NCBI GenBank assembly: GCA_937864535.1
Contig: CALMJS010000012.1
Span: 106,658-170,657 of the forward strand
From: an uncultured Paracoccaceae bacterium
GTDB taxonomy: Bacteria; Pseudomonadota; Alphaproteobacteria; Rhodobacterales; Rhodobacteraceae
Direction of reading: 5' to 3'
DNA length: 64,000 nucleotides
Shown here: piece by piece, positions 45,878-54,294 of the stretch
Layout: every line of letters starts with the position of its first letter
How positions within the stretch are numbered: position 1 is the stretch's first letter
Translations under genes and position numbers: made by a program
Notes under the pieces: generated by a model
Databases searched by the model: none
Told to the model about the DNA's origin: nothing
What the model saw: the letters and a program-made list of their open reading frames with translations, nothing else

Positions 45878-46439
45878 TTTTGAAATTGCCTTCTTTGGTT
45901 TGTGTGATGATTTCCAGGCCCTCAATTATGCCGGAAATGACTGGATCCAGATCGATTGATCGGTGTATCGAATTGGCGGACCACTGAATTTCATTTTTGT
46001 TGAGCCGATCGTTGACCGATAGTTTCAAGTGTTGACCGAGCAGGTTGCCCAATTCCGTGCTCAGAGCGTCGAACATTTCCTTTGGGCAAAAGATATGAAG
46101 GGGAGCTGATAGAATTTCGTTTTCATATTCTGCAATGTCGTGAACCAATTTCAGAGCAAGGGACTGAACCCGCAAGCCGGGCAAGAGTTGGTCTGCTATT
46201 GCCTGGAACAGAGGCGACAGACCGGAAACCAGCTGGCTGCGCGCTTCTGCATAAGTAAATGACATCTCTTGCAAAAGGCATAGATGTGCTTCGGTAAGCT
46301 GCGCTTGATGATCCAGGAATTCGTCGATTGCGGCCTGTTTCCCCTCCTCGAAACCGCGCTCGTACCCACGGTCTGGCGGAGAAGAGGGGATATCGACTGC
46401 CTCGAAGGAATCCAAAACCAGAGGACTGGAAAGGGACAT
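45870..46439 (-). CDS. fliH: FliH-like flagellar export ATPase regulator
   Basis: 189 residues. The N-terminal part has YERGFEEGKQAAIDEFLDHQ, the helical G-x3-G-type repeat of FliH, and the C-terminal half is helical with PLHIFCPKEMFDALSTELGN. FliH proteins diverge strongly, so the call also rests on its place between fliF and fliN and the single-base overlap with fliF. The partner ATPase FliI is not in this window. Confidence 0.72.
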   Translation of the reverse strand: MSLSSPLVLDSFEAVDIPSSPPDRGYERGFEEGKQAAIDEFLDHQAQLTEAHLCLLQEMSFTYAEARSQLVSGLSPLFQAIADQLLPGLRVQSLALKLVHDIAEYENEILSAPLHIFCPKEMFDALSTELGNLLGQHLKLSVNDRLNKNEIQWSANSIHRSIDLDPVISGIIEGLEIITQTKEGNFKNG

Positions 46440-47938
46440 TAAACGCTCCTTTTCTGATCGGGTTCATCGATCCACGCCTGAAGCATCTGGATGCCGTCCT
46501 TCGGCTTTTCGCCAATGACCCGCCGGAGGCGATCGACGACGGGTTCCAGGAGTTCGGGTGTCGCTACATAACTGGGCTCCAGAACTGGTAGGGTCTCAGT
46601 TGCGCCGATTTGTTTGGGGGTCGGTTTCAAGGCTGGCCTGACCACAAACAAACCGAGGCTGACTGATACCAAGGCCAGCAGGCACCACTGCAACAAACGC
46701 ATGATGTCCAAGGGAGCATAGATTGGTGGCGTCGCCTCTGATCCCGCGAGGTCCGGCGCGGAAAACGCCATGGATTGCAGGGTAATGACGTCGCCGCGTG
46801 TTTCGTCAAAGCCAACCGCTGTGGCAACCAGGCCGCGAAGGGCGTCGAGTTCGTCGTCCGGACGGGAAACCACTTCGGTCAGGCCATCCTCGCCAATGCT
46901 GATTGCGTCGTTAAGCAATACAGCGACGCTGATACGCTTGATCGTTCCCGGTGTTCGAGTGACCTCTCTTGTGAGTTCTGAAACATCGAAGTTTGTCAAA
47001 GTTCTGGTCTCGGTCGATTCGTTCGACGTGGCCCGATCGGCGGCGCCCTCGCCGTCCGGCAGGTTGGAGGCTACGGTCACCTGCGGCGCACCGGTTGCCT
47101 GCGCTGTAGAGCTGGTCTCCAGCACCTCGCTGCTGATGGTCACCCTGCTCTCCGGGTCAATCCGTCGTTCGATGATCGATTCTGCCTCTGTCACGGTTTC
47201 GACCGAGACCTCGACCACCGCGTTGCCGACGCCAACCCGTGCCTCGAGCATTCGCTCGACGTTTCTTCGCAGAATTTCTGACCTTGCGTCGCCGCTGGTC
47301 AGTGGACTCGACAGGTCATCGGTTAACAGCCCCTTGGCGCTGTCGATGATCGCGACATCATCGGCGGCCAGCCCGGCCACGGCCGATGATACCAGATGCC
47401 GAAGGGCCTGGATCTGGTTCGATGTCAGGGGCGCGCCGGTCGTCGTAACGGTAACAGCCGCGCTAAAATCTTGGTTTCTATCAAAAACAGAGCCCGTGCC
47501 GCCAGAAACATGGACCCGCGCGGCACGGATGTTCGCGGTAGACAAAATGGTTCGGGCCAGTTCGCCTTCTCTTGCCCGGAGGTAGGCTACATCGAACATT
47601 TGCGAGGTCGTGCCAAAGCCGGAAAGCGAATCGAGGAGTTCGTACCCCTGCAGCGTGGCCTGTGGCAGACCTTCGCTGGCGAGCTGCATCCGCAAAAGGT
47701 CCCGCTGATCTTTGGCCACAAAGATCGAGCTTCCGCGCACCTCGTAGCTGGCACCTTGCTCTTCGAGGGCGGTGATCAAGTCGCCCGCCGCCGCGTCATC
47801 CAAACCCGCGTAGAGAAGCGACATTTCTGGCGACGCGAGTCCATGAGATAGCCCCAAAATAGCGACAAACGAGAGAGCTGAGGCGCCAATCGCCACCCAT
47901 TTCCGGTGCTTGGTCAACTGGTCGCGGATCATCGACAT
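46439..47938 (-). CDS. fliF: Flagellar MS-ring protein FliF
   Basis: About 499 residues. An N-terminal membrane helix (WVAIGASALSFVAILGLSHG) is followed by the YscJ/FliF ring domain (MSLLYAGLDDAAAGDLITAL, LASEGLPQATLQGYELLDSL) and a second helix near residue 420 (LQWCLLALVSVSLGLFVVRP). The C-terminal FliG-binding tail is short. ATG at 47938 is given; a TTG at 47947 with GGGAG six bases upstream is an equally good start. It is divergent from fliL with a CtrA-like box between. Confidence 0.94.
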   Translation of the reverse strand: MSMIRDQLTKHRKWVAIGASALSFVAILGLSHGLASPEMSLLYAGLDDAAAGDLITALEEQGASYEVRGSSIFVAKDQRDLLRMQLASEGLPQATLQGYELLDSLSGFGTTSQMFDVAYLRAREGELARTILSTANIRAARVHVSGGTGSVFDRNQDFSAAVTVTTTGAPLTSNQIQALRHLVSSAVAGLAADDVAIIDSAKGLLTDDLSSPLTSGDARSEILRRNVERMLEARVGVGNAVVEVSVETVTEAESIIERRIDPESRVTISSEVLETSSTAQATGAPQVTVASNLPDGEGAADRATSNESTETRTLTNFDVSELTREVTRTPGTIKRISVAVLLNDAISIGEDGLTEVVSRPDDELDALRGLVATAVGFDETRGDVITLQSMAFSAPDLAGSEATPPIYAPLDIMRLLQWCLLALVSVSLGLFVVRPALKPTPKQIGATETLPVLEPSYVATPELLEPVVDRLRRVIGEKPKDGIQMLQAWIDEPDQKRSV

Positions 47939-47994
47939 TCTGTCCAAAGGAATCTCCCGTTTCTGCGGTGCCTCTGCATTTTGGCGCGAGGCCC

Positions 47995-48009
47995 TTAACA
48001 ATCGGTTAG
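47995..48009. promoter_or_regulatory. CtrA-like box between fliF and fliL
   Basis: TTAA-CAATCGG-TTAG fits TTAA-N7-TTAA with one mismatch. It lies 56 bases from the fliF start and 46 bases from the fliL start, in the divergent promoter region. The match plus position suggests CtrA control of both operons. Confidence 0.45.
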
Positions 48010-48054
48010 TGACTCTTGCGATAAGACGTTTTGGACAGAAAAAAGGAGTCCGAG

Positions 48055-48525
48055 ATGTCCCCAGCGACCGATGTCAGTCCGCGCAAGCGCGGGAAATCGA
48101 TCCTTCTGGGTGGTGCACTTGCGCTCTTTTGCGCGGCGGCCGGGTTCATCGGCACATCGGGCCTTGTCCCGGTCCCGACGCCCTCCAGCAATCACGGAAC
48201 CGGCGCGAGCGAAGCAGCGGCGCATGATTTCGAGTATGTTCCGATAGATACGCTAACGATTTCGATCGGGAACAGCGGCGCGATTCAACACCTCAAATTC
48301 ACGGCTCAACTCGAAGTAGTCGTCGGCACTTCGGATGAGGTCAAATTCGTCATGCCGCGAATTGTCGATGTCATTAATGGGTTTTTAAGGGCGGTCGAGG
48401 TAGGAGAGCTTGCAGACCCATCGTACCTGACGCGCTTGCGTTCTTTGCTATTGCGCCGAATTGAAATCGTCGTCGGGCCTGACATCGTGCGCAATCTTTT
48501 GGTGATGGAATTCGTTCTGAACTGA
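48055..48525 (+). CDS. fliL: Flagellar basal body protein FliL
   Basis: 156 residues. One N-terminal membrane helix (SILLGGALALFCAAAGFIG) anchors a periplasmic domain with YVPIDTLTISIGNSGAIQHL and the C-terminal VVGPDIVRNLLVMEFVLN, typical of FliL. It surrounds and supports the stator in the motor. AGGAG lies six bases before the ATG at 48055. The next gene starts nine bases downstream. Confidence 0.92.
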   Translation: MSPATDVSPRKRGKSILLGGALALFCAAAGFIGTSGLVPVPTPSSNHGTGASEAAAHDFEYVPIDTLTISIGNSGAIQHLKFTAQLEVVVGTSDEVKFVMPRIVDVINGFLRAVEVGELADPSYLTRLRSLLLRRIEIVVGPDIVRNLLVMEFVLN

Positions 48526-48533
48526 GGATCGAT

Positions 48534-48887
48534 ATGGAACTTCTCTCGAATATTCTACTGGTACTCAGCGCAACTATTGCGGGCATCTATTGCCATGTGT
48601 TGTCGCGTCGGATCAAAAAAATGCACGACCTCAAGGACGGAATGGGGGCTGCGATCTCTACCCTTGCAATTCAAGTCAACGAGCTGAATGCATCGATAAC
48701 TGTCGCCAAGAAAACGGCGAGCCAGAGTGTTCAGTCACTAGAGAAAATCAGCGGGCGCGCCGAGCTGGCAACACATCGGCTCGAATTACTGATGGCCTCG
48801 ATGCACGATATCGACGACACGCTCAAAAAGCCTTTGGAGCAAACCAGCCCGGTAATGGATCCCTTCTATGCAAGAGCGGGATTGTAA
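48534..48887 (+). CDS. Small membrane-anchored flagellar-cluster protein (DUF6468-like)
   Basis: 117 residues. An N-terminal helix (LLSNILLVLSATIAGIYCHV) is followed by a basic LSRRIKKMHDLK segment and a helical, probably coiled-coil tail. Similar proteins, grouped as DUF6468 as far as I recall, are encoded beside fliL in other alphaproteobacteria. The function is unknown. It ends five bases before the motE-like gene. Confidence 0.7.
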   Translation: MELLSNILLVLSATIAGIYCHVLSRRIKKMHDLKDGMGAAISTLAIQVNELNASITVAKKTASQSVQSLEKISGRAELATHRLELLMASMHDIDDTLKKPLEQTSPVMDPFYARAGL

Positions 48888-48892
48888 CCCAG

Positions 48893-49462
48893 ATGCGGAT
48901 CGGCGTTCTGGGAACAGTTGGAACTGTGATGGTCCTTGTGGCGGTGTTGCGGGTAACCAGCGGTAGTGCGGCACTGGCAATCGCGGAAACTCCCGCTGGG
49001 TCGCTGTTTTGCTCTGATTTGGATCACACGGCTGCTGCTTTGGCCGCCCTCGAAGAACGCGCGATCCGACTCGATGAGCAAGAGCAGTCAATTATCCAGG
49101 AGAGCGCTGAACTCGAGGCGCGTCGTAAGGACATCGAGGCGCAGCTCGAAGAGCTGGAAAGCGCGAAAATGGCCCTCGAACAGACTCTCAGTATTGCAGA
49201 TGTTGCAGCGGAAAATGACCTCGGTCGCCTGACGAGCATCTATGAAAATATGAAGCCACGAGACGCGGCGTCGCTCTTTGAAAAGATGGATCCAGAGTTC
49301 TCTGCCGGCTTTATCGCCCGGATGCGTCCCGAATTCGCTGCCGAAGTTATCGCGGGAATGGATCCGGAAATTGCCTATACAATTAGTGTGGTCGTTGCCG
49401 GACGAAATTCTGCTGCTGGCGGCGTTCAGCTGTCGGGCGAAAACAGTATAGCTACGCCGTAA
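48893..49462 (+). CDS. motE: MotE family protein (MgtE_N-like domain)
   Basis: 189 residues with a signal or anchor helix (IGVLGTVGTVMVLVAVLRV). A coiled coil (about 45-105, AALEERAIRLDEQEQSIIQE) leads to the MgtE_N-like repeat domain: YENMKPRDAASLFEKMDPEF then AEVIAGMDPEIAY. In Sinorhizobium meliloti MotE is a periplasmic chaperone for the stator-associated MotC. The ATG at 48893 is chosen because upstream residues overlap the previous gene in another frame. It precedes motA by 14 bases. Confidence 0.82.
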   Translation: MRIGVLGTVGTVMVLVAVLRVTSGSAALAIAETPAGSLFCSDLDHTAAALAALEERAIRLDEQEQSIIQESAELEARRKDIEAQLEELESAKMALEQTLSIADVAAENDLGRLTSIYENMKPRDAASLFEKMDPEFSAGFIARMRPEFAAEVIAGMDPEIAYTISVVVAGRNSAAGGVQLSGENSIATP

Positions 49463-49476
49463 ATTAGGGTCTGCCA

Positions 49477-50346
49477 ATGATCGGTCTTCTGGGAATAGTA
49501 ATAATCTTTGTAATGGTCTTTGGTGGCTACCTGATGGCAGGTGGTAAACTCGGTATCATTCTTAAGACTTTGCCATTTGAAATGATCATGATTGGTGGCG
49601 CCGCAATCGGCGCATTCGTGATATCAAACGACCTGCCAGCAATAAAGCATGTTCTAAAAGATGTCGGGAAAGTGTTTAAGGGTCCAAAGTGGAAATCGGC
49701 AGACTACCGCGATATTCTTTGCCTATTGTTTGAGCTTATTAAACTAAAGGCAGAAAGCGCTGTCCTTGTTGAGCCACATATCGAGAGTCCCACGGATTCA
49801 GCGATATTTCAAAAATACAAAAAAATATTGGCTGATAGAGAGGCTGTTGAACTTATCTGCGACACGTTGCGATCTGCCTCGATGAACTATGATGATCCGC
49901 ACCAGGTCGAAGAGGTTCTGGATAAGCGCATGGAGATGAATCGTCATCATGCGGACGCATCTATTCACTCTTTGCAAGCCATTGCTGATGGTTTGCCCGC
50001 ACTTGGGATTGTAGCCGCCGTTCTAGGGGTCATTAAAACGATGGCATCCATTGATCAGCCGCCCGAAATTCTGGGAAAGATGATCGGTGGTGCTCTGGTA
50101 GGGACATTTCTAGGCGTATTTCTGGCTTATGGGTTGATCGGGCCGTTTGCCGCGAAGTTGAAATCGGTGACGGACGAGGATTTGCAATTCTATCAACTGA
50201 TTAGAGAAGTTCTAATTGCAAACCTCTATGCGCATACTCCGCATCTTTGTATCGAGGTTGGACGACAAAATATACCAGGATATCATCGACCGTCATTTAA
50301 TGAGATCGAGGCGGCTGTCAAAGAACTGCGGCGGGGTGCTGCATGA
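49477..50346 (+). CDS. motA: Flagellar motor stator protein MotA
   Basis: 289 residues. Helices at the N-terminus (IGLLGIVIIFVMVFGGYLMA) and in the C-terminal half (DGLPALGIVAAVLGVIKTMA, IGGALVGTFLGVFLAYGLIG) give the four-helix MotA topology, with a cytoplasmic loop between. It conducts ions with MotB. From here on the DNA is clearly richer in A and T than its surroundings, with more AAA, ATA and TTA codons. The stop overlaps the next gene by four bases. Confidence 0.95.
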   Translation: MIGLLGIVIIFVMVFGGYLMAGGKLGIILKTLPFEMIMIGGAAIGAFVISNDLPAIKHVLKDVGKVFKGPKWKSADYRDILCLLFELIKLKAESAVLVEPHIESPTDSAIFQKYKKILADREAVELICDTLRSASMNYDDPHQVEEVLDKRMEMNRHHADASIHSLQAIADGLPALGIVAAVLGVIKTMASIDQPPEILGKMIGGALVGTFLGVFLAYGLIGPFAAKLKSVTDEDLQFYQLIREVLIANLYAHTPHLCIEVGRQNIPGYHRPSFNEIEAAVKELRRGAA

Positions 50347-51929
50347 AAAGCCTACTAATTGTTCTCTTCATGTGCCCTATACAGTTATATGCAGACACGG
50401 TTACGGTCCGGGGCGGGCAACATGTTGAATTTACGCGTCTGACGATTCCATTGCCGGAACGTTTTAGCTATGATGTGGGGCGTACACGGTCCGGTTATCG
50501 GGTCACAGTCGAGGGCGGAGAATTAGACTTCTATTTGGGTGAAGTTTTTCGACGAATAGGCAAAGACTTAATTGTCTCGGTCACCGCGACTGAAAATGTC
50601 CTCGATATCAATGTTGTTGAGGGGGCCTTTGTGCGTCCTTCATTGACTGGAGCAAACCTCCTTGTGCTTGATTTTTTCAGCGGAGCAGATCAGCCCGCCA
50701 GCCTGTTGCCAGTGATCATCCCGCCAGATGGGTTGGCGACTTCTGTGTTTGATTTTTCTGGCTTGAGCGAGCACTTATTCTTGCGGAATTTCCCGATTCA
50801 AAAAGATGCGGATATGGCGGATGACCTCTCAGGTATTAAAGTTGCTATCTCCTCCGGGAATATTCAGACTTTTACAGAATCGATCAACGGCCTTGGTCCG
50901 ATAGGCCTATCATCAAGGTCAAACTATCCCGCTGTAGATGCAGAAGCCTTGCTGGTCGGAAACGGCGCTGGAGCCTGCAATGATGTCGAACACTTCAATA
51001 TTTCAACACGTGGGTTCGATGATTTTTCGCGACAGGTCGGTGCTGCGAGGCGGGCTTTGTATGCTGAGAGAGACGTTTTAAGTCGGCAAGCTGTCATTGA
51101 TATGGGGAGTCTGCTTTTAATTTCCGGTTTTCATCAGGAAGCTCTAGAGGTGATGGCTCTGCTTCGCGGTGATGCGGAAACGGATGCAGCCAATTTCATC
51201 GTTGCTACTCTTGATGGTCGCGCAGTGGGATACACTTTTCTCGGATGTGATAGTACGGCCAGTTTTTGGAATATCATGAACCACGGCGAGATAGAGGATC
51301 TCGCGGCGGCTGTTGACTTGATGGCGGTTTACAGGGATTTGCCTGCACAGGTGCAGGGCGATCTCTTGGAAATTTTCGTCGAAAAACTAATCGATGGCAA
51401 TTTTATTCCGATCGCTGAAAGTCTCATAAAAATTTATGGGAAAAACTCGAAAAACTGGGGCGCAGAAGTATCGGTACACGAGGCCTTGGCAAGGTACGAT
51501 CTTGCGCTTGATGTTCTTGAGCAGGCGGTTCAGCGTTTCGACCGCGCCGCAATGATAAAACTGCTGGAATTTGTGCGTGAACATGGTCTGAAACTAGATG
51601 CAGATATCTATGAATTGATAGAAACGGAACTGTTCATAGAAAGTCCGACCTCGCAGTACAACAATTTGCGAGATGAATTCGCCAGGGCCAGCATTGATCA
51701 GGATAGGCCCTATGAATTGGCAAGACTTTATTCTCAGGGAATTAAGAATGTCGAAGTACTGGAAGATGTCGAGGTCTACTTAATTTCGCGGTCTCCCGAC
51801 TCTCTTTTTTTGACAATGTTGGTTTCTGGTCAATTCGTGCAGTCCCAGAGCCGCAACCGTCTGTTGATAGAGCAACGGGCAGTCAGTCTTGGTTTCGGGT
51901 CCATCTTGGAGGGGTGTTCTGCCTGCTGA
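50343..51929 (+). CDS. Exported helical-repeat protein after motA, unknown function
   Basis: 528 residues with a signal peptide (MKSLLIVLFMCPIQLYA). The first 130 residues are beta-rich; later parts are helical with TPR-like turns (SGFHQEALEVMALLRGDAET, YDLALDVLEQAVQRFDRAAM). I do not recognise the family. Its coupling to motA (ATGA overlap) behind motE suggests a periplasmic motor component, perhaps filling the place of rhizobial MotC; that is inference. The gene is A/T-rich compared with the window. No further flagellar genes follow. Confidence 0.75.
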   Translation: MKSLLIVLFMCPIQLYADTVTVRGGQHVEFTRLTIPLPERFSYDVGRTRSGYRVTVEGGELDFYLGEVFRRIGKDLIVSVTATENVLDINVVEGAFVRPSLTGANLLVLDFFSGADQPASLLPVIIPPDGLATSVFDFSGLSEHLFLRNFPIQKDADMADDLSGIKVAISSGNIQTFTESINGLGPIGLSSRSNYPAVDAEALLVGNGAGACNDVEHFNISTRGFDDFSRQVGAARRALYAERDVLSRQAVIDMGSLLLISGFHQEALEVMALLRGDAETDAANFIVATLDGRAVGYTFLGCDSTASFWNIMNHGEIEDLAAAVDLMAVYRDLPAQVQGDLLEIFVEKLIDGNFIPIAESLIKIYGKNSKNWGAEVSVHEALARYDLALDVLEQAVQRFDRAAMIKLLEFVREHGLKLDADIYELIETELFIESPTSQYNNLRDEFARASIDQDRPYELARLYSQGIKNVEVLEDVEVYLISRSPDSLFLTMLVSGQFVQSQSRNRLLIEQRAVSLGFGSILEGCSAC

Positions 51930-51989
51930 AGGCTGCTTTCACGTTTCCAGACGTCGGAGCGCCATCGACTGGGTCTGTAAAGACAGCAG

Positions 51990-52007
51990 TCTTCATACAA
52001 CTGTCAT
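51990..52007 (+). promoter_or_regulatory. Pho box upstream of the phytase/esterase-like gene
   Basis: TCTTCAT-ACAA-CTGTCAT: two 7-base half-sites 11 bp apart, matching the PhoB consensus CTGTCAT-A/T-rich4-CTGTCAT (second half exact, first 5 of 7). It lies 76 bases before the ATG at 52083. It implies induction by phosphate limitation. Confidence 0.6.
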
Positions 52008-52082
52008 TTATCTTTCGCGGTGAGTTTACAAAAGTTTGGCACGCCGGTCGGGATTTTTTCTTTACCGCACAGGGACAGTACT

Positions 52083-54233
52083 ATGACCTTCAAATCCGTC
52101 TGCCTCACGTCGATCATCGCACTGACGGCTGGTCAGGCAATGGCCGACATGAGCTTTAACCGGATCGCGTCGTTTGCGACCGCGCTAAACAATTCTGATG
52201 CTGCCGCAGCTTCTTCGGCTGAAATCATCGGAGCCTCGGCTGATGGCAATACGTTGATCTATACCGATAGCCCTTTGGGCGTTGTCGGCCTGATCGACAT
52301 CACGGATGCAGCGCAGCCGCAGCCCAAGGGCAGCGTTGACATGGGCGGCGAGCCGACTTCTGTAACGGTGATCGGCAATACTGCGTTTGTCGCGGTCAAC
52401 ACCTCGGCGTCCTACGTTGAACCCTCGGGCAAGCTGGTATCTGTGAACCTTGCCGACGGGTCGATCACCGGCGAATGCGATCTGGGGGGGCAGCCGGATT
52501 CGACCGCGCACACCGATGCGGGCGACCTGGTTGCTGTCGCGATCGAAAACGAACGTGACGAAGAGTTCGGCGATGGCCGTGTTGGTCAGCAGCCCGCCGG
52601 GTTTATGGTGACGGTCGGGATCGAGGACGAGACGCTGAAATGCGACAGCCTGGTCAGGATCGATGTTACGGGCCTGACCGATATCGCGCCGGAAGACCCC
52701 GAGCCGGAATTCGTCGACGTCAACGCCAATGGCGAAATCGCCGTGACGCTGCAGGAAAACAACGCGATCGTGGTTCTGAATGCGGACGGGTCGGTGCAGT
52801 CGGCCTTTTCTGCGGGCAGCGTAGATCTGGAAAATATCGATGCGACCGATGAACGTGGCGCGCTGTTGTTCACCGAGAGCCAGTCTGGCCGCTTGCGTGA
52901 ACCCGATGGCCTCCAGTGGATCGACAATGACCATTTCATGATCGCCAACGAAGGCGATATGGATGGCGGGTCGCGTTCGATCACCGTGTTCCACAAGGAC
53001 GGGACGCTGGTTTGGGAATCGGGCAATACCTTTGAAACCCCGATTATTCAGGCCGGTCACTATCCGGACAAGCGGTCTGACGCCAAAGGTGTAGAGCCCG
53101 AGGGCATGGAGATCGCCCGGTTTGGAGACACGACCTATGCCTTTATTCTGTCCGAGCGGTCGTCGACGGTGTCCGTCTACGACGTGACAGATGCCGCGAA
53201 CCCGGTGTTCAAACAGGTACTGCCGTCAGGCATTTCGCCCGAAGGTGTGATCGCGATCCCGTCGCGTAATTTGTTCGCGACGGCCAATGAGCTCGATCTG
53301 GGCGAGGACGGCGGTGCTCGCGCCCACGTCATGATCTATGCGTTGCAGGACGCACCGGCGGCCTACCCGCAGCTCACCAGCGAAGGCGCGGACCAATTGA
53401 TCGGTTGGGGCGCGATTTCGGGCATGGTTGCGGGCGAAGACGGCATGATCTACGCGGTCAACGACAGCTTCTACGGCTTCCAGCCGCGTATTTTTACGAT
53501 TGATCCCAGCCAGACCCCTGCGCGTATCGTGTCGGCGCTTGACGTGACCCGTGCAGGACATCCGGCCCAGAAACTGGACATGGAAGGCATCACCACCGAC
53601 GGCAAAGGCGGGTTCTGGGTCGCATCCGAAGGCAACTCGGACAAACTGGTGCCGCACGCGATCTATCACGTCAAAGCCGACGGCGAGATCAAGGAAGAGA
53701 TCGCCCTTCCAGCCGAACTTCTGGCCAATGAGGTCAGATACGGCTTTGAAGGCATCACGATGATCGGTGACACCTTGTGGATGGCCGTTCAGCGTGAATG
53801 GGCAGATGACCAGAAGGGCTTTGTCAAACTGGTCGCCTATAACACCGACAGCGGGGAATGGGGCGCTGTGTCCTATCCGCTCGACGCTGCCGACGCTGGC
53901 TGGGTCGGTCTGTCGGAAATCGTTGCGCACGGCGACTACGTCTATTTTGTCGAGCGCGACAACCAGATCGGTTCTGCTGCTCGTATCAAGCAGATCACCC
54001 GCGTTGCCGCATCCGAGATGGTCGCTGCCCCGCTGGGTGGCGAGCTAGCGGTCGTAACCAAGGAAGTGGTCTACGACTTGATCCCCGATCTGGCCGCAAA
54101 CGGTGGTTATGTCGTGGACAAAATCGAAGGTCTGGCGATCACCGCGGATGGCACTGTCTATGTCTCGACCGATAACGACGGCGTCGATGACAGTTCGGGC
54201 GAGACGTTCTTCTGGTCGGTCGGTCAGTTCTAA
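52083..54233 (+). CDS. Exported esterase-like / phytase-like beta-propeller protein
   Basis: 716 residues with a signal peptide (MTFKSVCLTSIIALTAGQAMA). The N-terminal half has YVTN-like propeller repeats (VDMGGEPTSVTVIGNTAFVA) and choice-of-anchor-I features such as VEPEGMEIARFGDTTYAFIL. The C-terminal half matches the 'esterase-like activity of phytase' domain (LDMEGITTDGKGGFWVASEG, RYGFEGITMIGDTLWMAVQR). The Pho box upstream supports a role in phosphate scavenging, probably as a periplasmic or secreted enzyme. An in-frame start at 52020 would cover the promoter region and is rejected. Confidence 0.87.
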   Translation: MTFKSVCLTSIIALTAGQAMADMSFNRIASFATALNNSDAAAASSAEIIGASADGNTLIYTDSPLGVVGLIDITDAAQPQPKGSVDMGGEPTSVTVIGNTAFVAVNTSASYVEPSGKLVSVNLADGSITGECDLGGQPDSTAHTDAGDLVAVAIENERDEEFGDGRVGQQPAGFMVTVGIEDETLKCDSLVRIDVTGLTDIAPEDPEPEFVDVNANGEIAVTLQENNAIVVLNADGSVQSAFSAGSVDLENIDATDERGALLFTESQSGRLREPDGLQWIDNDHFMIANEGDMDGGSRSITVFHKDGTLVWESGNTFETPIIQAGHYPDKRSDAKGVEPEGMEIARFGDTTYAFILSERSSTVSVYDVTDAANPVFKQVLPSGISPEGVIAIPSRNLFATANELDLGEDGGARAHVMIYALQDAPAAYPQLTSEGADQLIGWGAISGMVAGEDGMIYAVNDSFYGFQPRIFTIDPSQTPARIVSALDVTRAGHPAQKLDMEGITTDGKGGFWVASEGNSDKLVPHAIYHVKADGEIKEEIALPAELLANEVRYGFEGITMIGDTLWMAVQREWADDQKGFVKLVAYNTDSGEWGAVSYPLDAADAGWVGLSEIVAHGDYVYFVERDNQIGSAARIKQITRVAASEMVAAPLGGELAVVTKEVVYDLIPDLAANGGYVVDKIEGLAITADGTVYVSTDNDGVDDSSGETFFWSVGQF

Positions 54234-54252
54234 TCGGCGACATTGCGACGAT

Positions 54253-54280
54253 AAAAGGGGCGCTCCTGCGCCCCTTTTTT
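54253..54280. terminator. Bidirectional terminator between the phytase-like gene and the histidine kinase
   Basis: AAAAGGGGCGC (54253-54263), TCCT loop, GCGCCCCTTTT (54268-54278), followed by TT. With A and T runs on the two sides it serves both converging transcripts. Confidence 0.88.
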
Positions 54281-54294
54281 GTTGGCTAGGATGG

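Noticed and set aside
49477..51929. A genomic island boundary at the A/T-rich motA region
   Set aside because: There is no integrase, tRNA, attachment repeat or IS nearby and motA belongs to the flagellar set; composition alone is not enough.
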